Below are positions 26,757 through 36,256 of a DNA stretch of 64,000 nt, piece by piece (position 1 is the first letter of the stretch; each line of letters opens with the position of its first letter). The stretch spans positions 1,054,001-1,118,000 of the forward strand of contig AP018318.1 of the NCBI GenBank assembly GCA_003990705.1, given 5' to 3'. The notes under the pieces are model-generated. The model saw only the letters and a program-made list of their open reading frames with translations, made no database searches and was not told the DNA's origin. Made by a program: the position numbers and the translations under genes. This stretch comes from Nostoc sp. HK-01 (lineage in GTDB: Bacteria > Cyanobacteriota > Cyanobacteriia > Cyanobacteriales > Nostocaceae).

Positions 26757-29189
26757 CTAATCAAGTTCCCACTCTAATTTTAATGTCTCCAACTTAGGAT
26801 TTTTGACACTCAGTTGCTTACATTCTTCCAAAAATTCTTTCACCTGTTCTTGGGTCAAACTTAAGCCGCCATCTTGGAGATTATGAATATAAGTAATTAC
26901 ATCTGAAGTTGTGAGATATGAATTTATTTCTTCCAGCAAAATAGCATTGTTGACTTCTCGACACACTAACTCAATATCAGATGAAGTAAATCTACTACTT
27001 TTCTCTGCTAACATCTCAAAATTAACTGATTTTTCTACATTCAATTGTGATAAATAATGCTTAAATATATCGACTCTTTCTGCTTGGTTTGGCGGAAAAA
27101 TAGGAACTTTCCAATCTAATCTGCCAGAACGTTTTAAGGCACTATCAATACCACTTAAATAATTAGTAGCAGCAATAACTATTACATCACTATTTTTGAT
27201 ATTATTCAGTTCAATCAATAATTGATTAATTGTGGCTCTTTGGTCAGTATGAGAGTTTTCATCATTACGGTTAAACCCAATGCTATCCAACTCATCGATA
27301 AATAATACAGAAGGGGCTTTTTTCTTAGCTTGGACAAAAATATCTCGAATATTTTTTTGGCTTTGACCTATCCATACACTGATAATATCAGCCGGAGAAA
27401 ACTTAAAGAAATATCGCCCTGATTCATTGGCAAAAGCATTAGCTAGTAATGTTTTACCACATCCAGGTAATCCATAAAACAGAATGCCACTAATTGCACC
27501 TTTATGTCCTTTAGATTGTAATTTGAGCAGTTTATTTAATTTTTCTTTTTCCTCATTTAATCCTTTGACTTGGCTAAAGTCCAGCTTTACTTGTTTGACA
27601 ACTGGTGTGAGGTGTCTGGTGACATTTCTTTTAACCCTATATTCAAAAGTCGGATATTCAATTTTTTCAAATGACACAGGTACTAGTTGATGTTTCTCAT
27701 AATCTGGTGTCATAACTATAATTTTAAAGTTAGCACCATAATATTCTGCTAGTTTATATTCTAAAATTTCTTTAGTTTTTTTCAGTTGATAGTAGTTGCG
27801 AGCAATTTCAAATCCCGGTACTACTAACCAGACACTTTCTAAATTATTTGGCCATACCTGAGATTTTCGTAAAATTCTCTTAATCATATCAAAAAACAGA
27901 TTGTTATCAGCAAACTCTTGATATTTGAGAGTTTCTATTTCCACAACAATTTTATTTTTGACATATACTTCTACTTTTTCAGTTTGATATTCTTCATATT
28001 CATCTTCATCTGTATTATCATCTTCTTGAGAAGTTAACTCTACCTCACAACCGATATGAGATAATTCATATCCTAAACTTTCTAAAGTTTTGATGGCAAA
28101 ATATTTCAGATATATGTATTCAGTGCTTTCTTGCTGCCACTTCAGATGATATAGATGTTCGGGTTTGATTTTCAGTAGTAGTTGTGATTCAGCTTGAATT
28201 TGAGCTTTTTGAAGTTCTAAAAAATAATTGAGTAGAGAGACATCATCTTCATCTGTTTGGTAATAAGGAAGTTCTAATAATAGCCGGAAGTGAGCTAAGA
28301 TTTCTTCTTTTTGTTCAATAGTAGCTTCCTGAGAATATTTACATCTCAGTGTAAAAGTAAAAGGGATTTTACTGGCAACTGTATCGACTAAATGTCCTAA
28401 ACTATCTTCTTTTTGTTGGGCTTGAATTTCTAATAATGATGGACAATGAAACAAAAGGAAAGATTGTGTAGAGTTATATTTGTTTAAAGACAAAGATATA
28501 TGTTCAAATTGCTCATCAAATTTTTCTGAATCTAGTAATTCTAAGCCTGTACCTCCAAGTATGACACTTGTCATGGTTGAACGATAGAAATGAAATATAT
28601 TAGCGCCTTTAATAGAACTTTCCTTATCATTTTCGCAATCATCATCAGAGTCAATGATATTAGTGGCGAATTGGCGGACAGAAGAACTTGCCACTTCAGT
28701 TAACCCTTGATATTGAAATTTCCTAATCAACTCGTAATTAAAGATTTTGACGACAATATCTGAAAAGAAATCTACATCTTGGGGAATGAGAAAAATCCCC
28801 ATAGGTTGATTTGAATCTAAACAAGATTGGAAGCGTTCGTATTCTTGATCAGAACCAAAGTCAAATAAATAGTAAAAGAAATCATGTTTGACTTGAATTG
28901 TTTCTTTAAGCTTTTGAGAAATTACTTCAGATGATAAAAATTCTTCAGAAATTTCTACACCTTTGAGAGAAATAGCTATTTTGGTGTCTAAGGGAACATA
29001 TAAATCAAAAGCTGGATTAGCACATAGCCCTAAGTTATCAAGAATGGTATTAAAATCATCTATGAATGCTTGGCTTCTGCGTTGATAACTAAACTGTTCC
29101 ATGATGGTTTTAACTCGCAAGCTTTTTTTGGCTTTACCTGTTCTTTGCAGTTCATTTTTGATAGAGCTTAAGTAGGCTGTATATGACAT
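26757..29189 (-). CDS. AAA+ ATPase with a large uncharacterised N-terminal region
   Basis: 810 residues from the ATG at 29189, chosen because AGGAG stands 5 nt before it. The C-terminal third is a classical AAA+ module: Walker A GLPGCGKT (573-580), Walker B VLFIDELD (628-635), sensor 1 IVIAATN, and arginine finger RSGR (687-690), followed by an AAA lid. This resembles FtsH/Cdc48/spastin-type ATPases. The N-terminal 530 residues carry no known domain with certainty. Residues about 355-430 (LKYFAIKTLESLGYE...VEVYVKNKIVVEIETLK) have the order of secondary structure of a PD-(D/E)xK nuclease, but E-x-E replaces E-x-K, so activity is doubtful. The gene is AT-rich and sits inside a sugar-transporter cluster. 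Confidence 0.75.
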   Translation of the reverse strand: MSYTAYLSSIKNELQRTGKAKKSLRVKTIMEQFSYQRRSQAFIDDFNTILDNLGLCANPAFDLYVPLDTKIAISLKGVEISEEFLSSEVISQKLKETIQVKHDFFYYLFDFGSDQEYERFQSCLDSNQPMGIFLIPQDVDFFSDIVVKIFNYELIRKFQYQGLTEVASSSVRQFATNIIDSDDDCENDKESSIKGANIFHFYRSTMTSVILGGTGLELLDSEKFDEQFEHISLSLNKYNSTQSFLLFHCPSLLEIQAQQKEDSLGHLVDTVASKIPFTFTLRCKYSQEATIEQKEEILAHFRLLLELPYYQTDEDDVSLLNYFLELQKAQIQAESQLLLKIKPEHLYHLKWQQESTEYIYLKYFAIKTLESLGYELSHIGCEVELTSQEDDNTDEDEYEEYQTEKVEVYVKNKIVVEIETLKYQEFADNNLFFDMIKRILRKSQVWPNNLESVWLVVPGFEIARNYYQLKKTKEILEYKLAEYYGANFKIIVMTPDYEKHQLVPVSFEKIEYPTFEYRVKRNVTRHLTPVVKQVKLDFSQVKGLNEEKEKLNKLLKLQSKGHKGAISGILFYGLPGCGKTLLANAFANESGRYFFKFSPADIISVWIGQSQKNIRDIFVQAKKKAPSVLFIDELDSIGFNRNDENSHTDQRATINQLLIELNNIKNSDVIVIAATNYLSGIDSALKRSGRLDWKVPIFPPNQAERVDIFKHYLSQLNVEKSVNFEMLAEKSSRFTSSDIELVCREVNNAILLEEINSYLTTSDVITYIHNLQDGGLSLTQEQVKEFLEECKQLSVKNPKLETLKLEWELD

Positions 29190-29343
29190 TTTGTCTCCTG
29201 ACAATAACCAAATCTATTATTCCCAAACTGAGATATGCAGTTAACTTACATAAGCGATCGCCACAATCTCCGATGTAACATAAATAATCATGCACTACCT
29301 ATCGCTTCAATTAGGTTGTGCAGAATTAGGCAGAGGTTAAGTT

Positions 29344-30237
29344 ATGTTCCAAATTAGCAGGCGGCAAAATCTGACAGAAAATTTGGCTGGATATCTGTTT
29401 CTCGCACCCACTATTCTGATTTTGGGAACTTTTGTTGTATTACCTATTCTCTACGCCGTTTTTCTGTCGTTACACAAAGTACAGCTTCTCGGCGGAATTA
29501 AGTATGAGTTTATCGGCTTTCGCAATTTCAGCCGCTTAGTTGAAGATGAACGCGTTTGGATTGCTTTGAAAAATACGGCGGAATACGTCGCCATTGTCGT
29601 ACCTTGCCAAACTATTTTGGCTTTAGTTTTGGCGGTAACGCTCAATTCGGGGATTCGCGGGAAAAATTGGTGGCGCATCCTTTATTTTTTGCCCACAGTC
29701 ACTTCTTCCGCCGTCCTGACGCTGATTTTTATGTGGATATACAACACAGATGGGCTACTGAACGATGGTTTAGCTTTTGTGGGTTTACCTACTTATAACT
29801 GGTTGGGTGATCCATCTGTGGCACTCAAAGGCATCATGATCATGAATATTTGGTCAACTGCGCCGTTTTATATGGTGATTTATCTAGCGGCGTTGCAAGA
29901 TATCCCCCAAAAATTGTACGAGGCGGCGGAACTGGATGGGGCAAATACTTGGCAGCAGTTGATTTACGTGACGATTCCTTTACTCAAGCCTGTCACTTTT
30001 TTTGTTGTCGCTATCGGAATTATCGGGACTTTTCAATTATTTGACCAATCTTATATTTTTTCTGGTGGAACTGGCGGGCCGAATAATGCGACGCTGACTT
30101 TGGTGTTGCTGATTTACCAAGCGGTATTTCGCAATTTACAGATGGGTTATGCAGCGGCGATCGCATTTTTATTAGCCGTAGTCATCATTACGATGACTTT
30201 AATTCAGCGGCGGTTATTTGGAGGTGAAAAAATGTGA
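29344..30237 (+). CDS. Sugar ABC transporter permease, MalF/UgpA type
   Basis: 297 residues, six membrane segments. The cytoplasmic EAA loop (EAAELDGANTWQQLIYVTIPLLKP) that docks the ATPase is present at about residues 195-218. It overlaps the next permease gene by 4 bp (stop within GTGA), showing translational coupling. It partners the binding protein at 25.4 kb. The start at 29344 is preceded by GCAGAGG, a weak ribosome site. Confidence 0.92.
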   Translation: MFQISRRQNLTENLAGYLFLAPTILILGTFVVLPILYAVFLSLHKVQLLGGIKYEFIGFRNFSRLVEDERVWIALKNTAEYVAIVVPCQTILALVLAVTLNSGIRGKNWWRILYFLPTVTSSAVLTLIFMWIYNTDGLLNDGLAFVGLPTYNWLGDPSVALKGIMIMNIWSTAPFYMVIYLAALQDIPQKLYEAAELDGANTWQQLIYVTIPLLKPVTFFVVAIGIIGTFQLFDQSYIFSGGTGGPNNATLTLVLLIYQAVFRNLQMGYAAAIAFLLAVVIITMTLIQRRLFGGEKM

Positions 30238-31070
30238 CTACAATTTCTCGCATTCCTTGGCTCAAAGTATTGTTATATCTGGTGCTGACGCTTTATGCCG
30301 TGATTACCTTAATACCATTTCTCTGGGCATTGTCGGCATCATTTAAACCATTGTCAGAGATTGTCAACAGCGGCAGTAATTTCATCCCGCAAAATTTTAC
30401 CCTAGATAATTACAAACAAATCTTTTTACAAGAACCACTATTTTGGCGCTGGTTATTTAACAGTGTAGCGATCGCCCTCAGTGTGACACTATTAAACTTA
30501 ATATTTAACTCAATGGCGGGTTATGCCTTAGCTAGACTGCGCTTTGTTGGTAAAAGCTTCTGGTTTTTCCTAATTTTGGCAATCTTGGCAGTCCCAGCGC
30601 AAATTACTTTGATTCCCACCTTTTTGATTTTAAAGGCGATCGGTTGGCTAAATTCTTATCAAGGCATGATTGTGCCGGGGATGGTTAACGCTACATTTAT
30701 CTTTATGATGCGGCAGTTTTTCATCAACTTCCCCAGAGAACTAGAAGAAGCAGGACAACTAGATGGCTTAACTACCTTTGGGATTTTTAGATATATTGTC
30801 TTACCTTTAGCAAAACCAGCCCTAGCAGCCCAAGCCGTTTTCGTCTTTATGGGTAGTTGGAATAATTTTTTGCTACCTGTTGTCATCTTATTTGACCCCG
30901 AAATGTTCACCTTACCCTTGGGCTTGAACACCTTCAAAGGTGTGTACATTAGCTATTGGAACTACATCATGGCGGCTTCTATGGTTTTTACTCTGCCTGC
31001 TTTAGGTATATATGCTTTCTTCAACCGCTATTTTATCCAAAGCGCCACCTTTACAGGCGGGAAAGGGTAG
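30234..31070 (+). CDS. Sugar ABC transporter permease, MalG type
   Basis: 278 residues, six membrane segments, GTG start coupled to the stop of the preceding permease. The EAA loop is EAGQLDGLTTFGIFRYIVLPLAKPAL. FKPLSEIVNSGSNFIPQNFTLDNYKQIF after TM1 is typical of MalG-type carbohydrate permeases. No ATPase gene follows; a repeat tract with TCATTTGTCA units begins directly after the stop. Confidence 0.92.
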   Translation: MTTISRIPWLKVLLYLVLTLYAVITLIPFLWALSASFKPLSEIVNSGSNFIPQNFTLDNYKQIFLQEPLFWRWLFNSVAIALSVTLLNLIFNSMAGYALARLRFVGKSFWFFLILAILAVPAQITLIPTFLILKAIGWLNSYQGMIVPGMVNATFIFMMRQFFINFPRELEEAGQLDGLTTFGIFRYIVLPLAKPALAAQAVFVFMGSWNNFLLPVVILFDPEMFTLPLGLNTFKGVYISYWNYIMAASMVFTLPALGIYAFFNRYFIQSATFTGGKG

Positions 31071-31074
31071 TTAT

Positions 31075-31116
31075 TAGTCAATGGTCATTTGTCAATGGTC
31101 ATTTGTCATTTGTTAC
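31075..31116. repeat. Short tandem repeat tract (GTCAATGGTCATTT units)
   Basis: GTCAATGGTCATTTGTCAATG followed by GTCATTTGTCATTTG: same family as the tract at 21235-21312. Confidence 0.7.
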
Positions 31117-31225
31117 TTCCCCTAATCCCCTGATCCCTCATCCAAATTTTGGGCAACAAATTGCACTCCTAACGTGATATTGGTATTACAGCGACTTAAT
31201 CTCTATTTGTCTGTTAACAAACATT

Positions 31226-31480
31226 ATGGGTTTTGCAGATCTACCGATCGCAGAGATAGCAATAAACTACAGTAAGACTGTAGCAAAGGTGTTTTCTCTG
31301 TATAAGCAATTGGGAATTGCCTATAAATGCCAAAAGGCTCATTGGGCGTTGGAAAATGCAAAAGCAATTATGGCGCAAACATCGTCAGAAATTTACCACC
31401 AAGGTACTAGCGACTCGGTGAGTGATACCAGAGTCACTTGGTGGGCGATTTCGGACTGGAGCGAATTTTTAATAACATAG
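31226..31480 (+). CDS. Small hypothetical ORF before psbV
   Basis: 84 residues, MGFADLPIAEIAINYSKTVAK, with a helical middle. No domain or ribosome site recognised. It lies 77 bp upstream of psbV on the same strand. It could be real or part of the psbV leader; evidence is weak. Confidence 0.3.
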   Translation: MGFADLPIAEIAINYSKTVAKVFSLYKQLGIAYKCQKAHWALENAKAIMAQTSSEIYHQGTSDSVSDTRVTWWAISDWSEFLIT

Positions 31481-31557
31481 AACCGCTGTTAGCGATATGG
31501 AGATTGAGCATCGCATTATTTAGCTGTGTTGAGCGTCAAAATTTTTAAGGGGAAACA

Positions 31558-32049
31558 ATGTTTAGAAGATTAATTGGCGTTGTTGTGGTTACTGTTTTAC
31601 TGACATTTCAGTTGATGGTCGGTAATGCTACAGCTGTGGAACTAGACGAAGCGATCAGAACAGTGCCATTAAATAAACAGGGTGATACAGTCGTTCTTAG
31701 CCTCAAACAAGTTAAAGAAGGCAAACGCTTATTTCAGTACGCTTGCGCTCAATGTCATGTTGGTGGTGTTACCAAAACCAACCAAAACGTAGGACTTGAA
31801 CCAGAAGCGCTATCACTGGCTACACCCAACCGGAACAACATTGAAGGTTTGGTAGATTACATGAAAAATCCTACTACTTATGATGGGGAAGAGGAAATCT
31901 CTGAATTACACCCCAGCCTCAAGAGTGCAGATATTTTCACAGAAATGCGTAATCTGACCGAAGATGATTTAGTAGCGATCGCTGGTCACATCCTCCTACA
32001 ACCCAAAGTTGTCGGTACCAAGTGGGGCGGTGGCAAAATTTATTACTAA
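31558..32049 (+). CDS. psbV: Photosystem II cytochrome c550
   Basis: Extrinsic lumenal subunit that stabilises the oxygen-evolving complex. 163 residues with a signal peptide of about 26 residues ending VGNATA, mature start VELDEAIRTVPLN. Heme motif CAQCH. The second axial histidine is expected in the conserved ELHPSLKSADIFTEMRNL region. The C-terminus KWGGGKIYY is characteristic. A good ribosome site AAGGGG lies before the ATG. A long imperfect inverted repeat follows the gene. It heads a block with petE and petJ. Confidence 0.97.
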   Translation: MFRRLIGVVVVTVLLTFQLMVGNATAVELDEAIRTVPLNKQGDTVVLSLKQVKEGKRLFQYACAQCHVGGVTKTNQNVGLEPEALSLATPNRNNIEGLVDYMKNPTTYDGEEEISELHPSLKSADIFTEMRNLTEDDLVAIAGHILLQPKVVGTKWGGGKIYY

Positions 32050-32084
32050 ACTTCAGTCCTAATTTCTGAACTGTGAGGGATTAG

Positions 32085-32168
32085 ATGCTAGGAATTGAGG
32101 TTTGAGAAAAAATTTTGGATTGGTCTGCAATCTAAAATCTCAAATCTAAAATTCCCAGCCCCTAATCC
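32085..32168. repeat. Long imperfect inverted repeat after psbV
   Basis: Matching arms in order: GGGATTAG/CTAATCCC, GGAATT/AATTCC, TTTGAG/CTCAAA. It can fold into a long hairpin and may end the psbV transcript. Confidence 0.6.
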
Positions 32169-32319
32169 CTATATTTTTGAGCAAGCAAGATATAATATCC
32201 ATTCTCTTGTGAGTTAAGCCATAAATTTTTGGGTGCAATATAGTTGATGAATAATTGCTTATTGCCAAGTTGCTGAATCTTAATTTATGACCCAATTAAT
32301 AAAAAAAATTGGATCTACG

Positions 32320-32330
32320 ACATATTGTCA
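32320..32330. promoter_or_regulatory. Short dyad upstream of petE
   Basis: GACA-TAT-TGTC lies 66 bp before the petE ATG. Plastocyanin genes are copper-controlled by a BlaI-type regulator in cyanobacteria, which uses dyads. That this is its site is a guess. Confidence 0.25.
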
Positions 32331-32395
32331 AACTTTGGCGTTGATTTTATTTAAAATGAAATAGGGAAAATAAAACCTTCTATTAGGAGAAAGTC

Positions 32396-32812
32396 ATGAA
32401 AATGATTGCGGCAAGCCTGCGACGCTTGAGCCTGGCTGTTTTGACAATTCTTTTAGTGGTGAGCAGCTTTGCTGTTTTTACACCTTCAGCTGCTGCTGAA
32501 ACCCACCAAATCAAGCTGGGTAGCGATAAAGGGTTGCTAGTATTTGAACCCAAAAAGCTGTCCATCAAACCCGGCGATACAATTGAATGGATAAACAACA
32601 AAGTTCCTCCCCATAACATTGTCTTTGATGCGGCTCTCAACCCTGCTAAGAGTGCAGATTTAGCTAAATCTCTGTCTCATAAACAGTTGTTAATGAGTCC
32701 TGGTCAAAAAGACACAACCACTTTCCCAGCCGATGCACCTGCGGGTGAATACACCTTCTACTGTGAACCCCACCGTGGTGCAGGTATGGTTGGTAAAATC
32801 ACCGTTGAGTAA
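32396..32812 (+). CDS. petE: Plastocyanin
   Basis: Lumenal blue-copper protein carrying electrons from cytochrome b6f to photosystem I (or cytochrome oxidase). 138 residues; signal peptide of about 34 residues ending SAAA, mature start ETHQIKLGSD. Copper ligands: His in VPPHNIVFD, and Cys, His and Met in CEPHRGAGM. Strong ribosome site AGGAG before the ATG. Next to petJ, which encodes the iron-containing substitute used when copper is scarce. Confidence 0.97.
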   Translation: MKMIAASLRRLSLAVLTILLVVSSFAVFTPSAAAETHQIKLGSDKGLLVFEPKKLSIKPGDTIEWINNKVPPHNIVFDAALNPAKSADLAKSLSHKQLLMSPGQKDTTTFPADAPAGEYTFYCEPHRGAGMVGKITVE

Positions 32813-32828
32813 AAGTAGCACTGTTGAC

Positions 32829-33171
32829 CTAGATATTTTCTAGGCTCTTCAGTACAATTCACAAACTGACAAATGCCAGAGTCTGGCAAATACAAAAAAT
32901 CTCACAATGGCGGTGACGAGTCTTATTTCCGCTAAGAATGCTCAACAGCGCATAGCGATGTCAGAGATTAACTCGTCACCGCTAATTTTATTGAAATGTA
33001 AAACTGATAAAATGTATAGCTGTAGTCAGATATGTTAGGACAATTTGAAAGCTTGAATGCCAGGAATAATCAGATTTTTCCTCCAGCATAGCTGCCTCCT
33101 GCCTTCTGCTATAGCAGTCCAAGTATAGATTAGAACTATATTTATTTAGTCGCTGGAGCCTGGAGAATCAC
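32829..33171. other. petE-petJ intergenic region with a nested structured element
   Basis: A small hairpin CCTAGATATTTTCTAGG follows petE. A larger structure spans 32910-32982: outer arms GCGGTGACGAGT and ACTCGTCACCGC (12 bp, perfect) enclose CGCT/AGCG and ATGC/GCAT pairs. No ORF seen. Confidence 0.6.
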
Positions 33172-33516
33172 TTGAGAATATTTTTGTTAATGTTATTTCT
33201 AGCGATCGCCCTCTTCAAATTAACATTTACTTATCCAGCACTAGCTGCCGAAACATCCAACGGTGCCAAAATCTTCAGCGCCAATTGTTCTTCCTGTCAC
33301 ATAGGCGGCGGTAACATTCTGGTTGCCGAAAAAACTTTAGCCAAAGAAGCATTATCAAAATACTTGGCAGATTATAACACTGACTCCATTCAGGCAATTA
33401 TTCATCAAGTGCAGAATGGTAAAAATGCCATGCCCCCCTTCAAAAATAAATTAACTTCTGACGAAATTTTGGCTGTAGCTGCTTATGTTTTTCAACAAGC
33501 AGAACAAGGTTGGTAG
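33172..33516 (+). CDS. petJ: Cytochrome c6
   Basis: Lumenal electron carrier, alternative to plastocyanin. 114 residues from a TTG start with GGAG 9 nt upstream. Signal peptide of about 27 residues ending ALAA, mature start [13 protein letters not shown]. Heme motif CSSCH and axial Met in [20 protein letters not shown] at the end is typical. It lies 360 bp after petE, separated by the structured element, so it probably has its own promoter. Confidence 0.94.
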   Translation: MRIFLLMLFLAIALFKLTFTYPALAAETSNGAKIFSANCSSCHIGGGNILVAEKTLAKEALSKYLADYNTDSIQAIIHQVQNGKNAMPPFKNKLTSDEILAVAAYVFQQAEQGW

Positions 33517-33550
33517 TTATAGCACTATCCTCTAGCCTTTATTCCCAAAA

Positions 33551-36256
33551 CTAAACATTAGCCTGTTGACGCTGATAAAGAGACCAATACAAACCTTTCT
33601 GCTGTAAAAGTTGAGTGTGAGTACCGCGTTCAGCAATTACGCCCTTCTCCATCACTACAATTAAATCAGCCCGCTTGAGTGGTGCAAAGCGGTGAGCAAT
33701 CAGAAATACTGTGCGATTTGCCGAAACTCGTTGCAGATTTTGTAGTACCTGCTGTTCAGTTTCGCTATCCAAAGCACTCGTCGCCTCATCCAAAATTAAA
33801 ATCGGAGCATCAGACAAAAACAACCGTGCCAAAGCAATTCGTTGTCGCTGTCCTCCAGACAAAGCCGTACCTCGCTCACCGACATTTGTCTCGTAACCGA
33901 AGGGCAATTGACTGATAAAATCATGGGCTACAGCCAATCTCGCGGCTTCTACTACCTGTTCAGCCGTAATATTGGGATTGCCCAAAGTAATATTTTCTAA
34001 AATTGAACCATTAAACAAAAAGTCCTCTTGTAACACCACCCCAATTTGTTGCCGCAGTGATGCTAAATCTGCACTCTTAATATCAAAACCATCAATTAAG
34101 ATGCGTCCCGATTCAATTTGATACAACCGTTGCAACAACTTTGACAGTGTACTTTTACCTGAGCCACTACGTCCGACTATCCCAACAAACTGTCCTGGTT
34201 GCACATCAAAAGTAATCCCTCGTAACACAGGTTCAGTATGGGCTTGGTAACGGAAAAATACTTGTTCAAAATTCACTTGCCCTTTTAATCTTGGTAAGAC
34301 TAATCCTGTACCTAGTTCCGCTTCTGGGGCAGTGTTGAGAATATCACCAATTCTATCGACTGATAGTAATACTTGTTGCAGATTTTGCCAGAGTTGTACC
34401 AAACGTAATAGTGGTTCTGTCACTCGTCCAGATAACATCTGAAAGGCAACTAACTGACCAATGGTAAGTTGTTGACCAATTACTAACTTTGCACCTACCC
34501 AGAGAATTAGTAAGGTAGAAAAATTGGTGAGAAAGTCACCGATATTACTGCTGATATTAGATGTAGTTGAGGCTTTGAACCCAGTGCGGATAAATCGGGC
34601 AAATAAACCTTCCCAACGTTCCCGCGCTACGGGTTCAGCTGCATGGGCTTTTACAGAATGAATGCCTGTAATTGTTTCGACCAAAAATGATTGACTGTCG
34701 GCACTGCGGTTAAAGGTTTCGTTCAGCCAGTTACGTAAAATTGGTGTGGCAAAAATCGTTAAAATGGCAAATAACGGCAGCACCGCCAAGGCCACAAAAG
34801 TTAAAGGGATGTTGTAGTAAAACATCAATGCCAGATAAACAACGGCAAAGATGCTGTCCAAGATGACAGTTAAAGCTGTACCTGTGAGAAATTGCCTGAT
34901 TTGTTCCAGTTCTTGAACACGGGCGACAGTATCACCCACCCGCCGAGATTCAAAATAAGCTAAAGGCAAGCGCATAAGATGGCGGAATAGCTGTGCCGAT
35001 AAACTTAAATCTAAGCGTCGAGCAGTATGGGTAAAGATAAATAGGCGCAAAGTGCCAAGTATCGCCTCAAAGCAAGCAATTAATAATAAGGCGATCGCCA
35101 TTACATCCAGGGTAGGCAAACTTTCCTGCACCATTACCTTATCGATCACGACCTGGGTAATGAGGGGCGTACCTAAGCCAAATAGCTGTAGTGTAAAGGA
35201 TGCCAGCAGAACTTCCCCTAATAATCCCTTATATTTCCAAACAGCCGGAATAAACCAACTGAGGTTAAATTTTTCTTGTTTGTTAATCAGTTCTACTTGC
35301 CAAAGTTGTCCATCCCAGGCAGCTTCGACAATTGATTGTGGTAGAGTCTCACATATTTGTCCTAAATTTAGGGGGTTGGCAATAATTAAGCGTGAACCTT
35401 TAACGGCATAAACAACTACCCAACTGGGTTGGGGTTGAGTTTCGCTTTGCCATAACATCAGTGCCGGAAATGAAAGTTTGGGTAATTCGTCCCAACTAAC
35501 TTGGAGTCGCCGCAATACTAGTCCAAGTTTTTCCGCAGCTTCAACAATTTGTTTAGAGTTTTGTCCCCGCAGTTGTCGTTGTACCCATTCGAGTTGCACG
35601 GGGTTGTCTAGTTGTTGCGCCACCATTGTCAGGCAGGCGGCGGCGGTGTTGCTGTGGGCAATGAAAGGATAATTTGATGTGTCTGGAGTGCGGTTGAGTA
35701 ATTCTTGTAGAGTGGGCTGCTGAGTTTCTGGAGGACTAACCGTGGCTGCTGGTAGAGGCTGTTGTGGTTCTGGGCTGGGTTGAGATTGAGTATTAATTTG
35801 TGCTGGTTCTGCGGTGGAACCGGAGAAGAATTGTGCAATTTCGGGAGTGCTAAATTCTTTCCACAGGGCGCTGTCCCAACAGGCGACAATGACTTCTTTA
35901 CTGGCGGCTACGGCTTTGCAGTCTACTGCTATTGTGTAAAGGTCGCCGAACCAGTCGCCAGTTTGCAAGGCTGCAAGGGCAAGACTATCTTGTTCTTGTC
36001 TCAGTCTAACTTTCCCTGAGACTATATAGTATTGGTAGCCGCGTTTTTGCGTTGACCAGATTTTTTCTCCTAGTTGGTAGCGATGGATAATTACCAGATG
36101 ACGCAATCTTGCTTGTTGTTCGCTACTTAGCCAGCATAATGGCCCTTGATTCCACGGTATTTCTGCTATAGCGTTGATTTCTAAAGATTCATTATCCAGG
36201 GGTGTTAACCCATTTGTAATTTCACTGTTAGCTTTTGAATTTTCTCTGCTAGCCAT
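33551..36256 (-). CDS. Peptide/bacteriocin-type ABC exporter with cNMP-binding-like and C39-like N-terminal domains
   Basis: 901 residues. Order: a cyclic-nucleotide-binding-like domain (about 40-145, LVIIHRYQLGEKIW...GDWFGDLY), a Pro/Gln linker, a C39-peptidase-like domain (about 195-325), six membrane segments (about 330-620) and the ATPase domain (GIVGRSGSGKST, LSGGQRQRIALAR, LILDEATSALD). In the C39-like part the catalytic Cys and His positions read SNTAAACL and SWVVVYAV, so it looks inactive, like HlyB's C39-like domain. It overlaps the upstream parvulin gene by 52 bp. No HlyD-type adaptor is adjacent. Confidence 0.88.
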   Translation of the reverse strand: MASRENSKANSEITNGLTPLDNESLEINAIAEIPWNQGPLCWLSSEQQARLRHLVIIHRYQLGEKIWSTQKRGYQYYIVSGKVRLRQEQDSLALAALQTGDWFGDLYTIAVDCKAVAASKEVIVACWDSALWKEFSTPEIAQFFSGSTAEPAQINTQSQPSPEPQQPLPAATVSPPETQQPTLQELLNRTPDTSNYPFIAHSNTAAACLTMVAQQLDNPVQLEWVQRQLRGQNSKQIVEAAEKLGLVLRRLQVSWDELPKLSFPALMLWQSETQPQPSWVVVYAVKGSRLIIANPLNLGQICETLPQSIVEAAWDGQLWQVELINKQEKFNLSWFIPAVWKYKGLLGEVLLASFTLQLFGLGTPLITQVVIDKVMVQESLPTLDVMAIALLLIACFEAILGTLRLFIFTHTARRLDLSLSAQLFRHLMRLPLAYFESRRVGDTVARVQELEQIRQFLTGTALTVILDSIFAVVYLALMFYYNIPLTFVALAVLPLFAILTIFATPILRNWLNETFNRSADSQSFLVETITGIHSVKAHAAEPVARERWEGLFARFIRTGFKASTTSNISSNIGDFLTNFSTLLILWVGAKLVIGQQLTIGQLVAFQMLSGRVTEPLLRLVQLWQNLQQVLLSVDRIGDILNTAPEAELGTGLVLPRLKGQVNFEQVFFRYQAHTEPVLRGITFDVQPGQFVGIVGRSGSGKSTLSKLLQRLYQIESGRILIDGFDIKSADLASLRQQIGVVLQEDFLFNGSILENITLGNPNITAEQVVEAARLAVAHDFISQLPFGYETNVGERGTALSGGQRQRIALARLFLSDAPILILDEATSALDSETEQQVLQNLQRVSANRTVFLIAHRFAPLKRADLIVVMEKGVIAERGTHTQLLQQKGLYWSLYQRQQANV

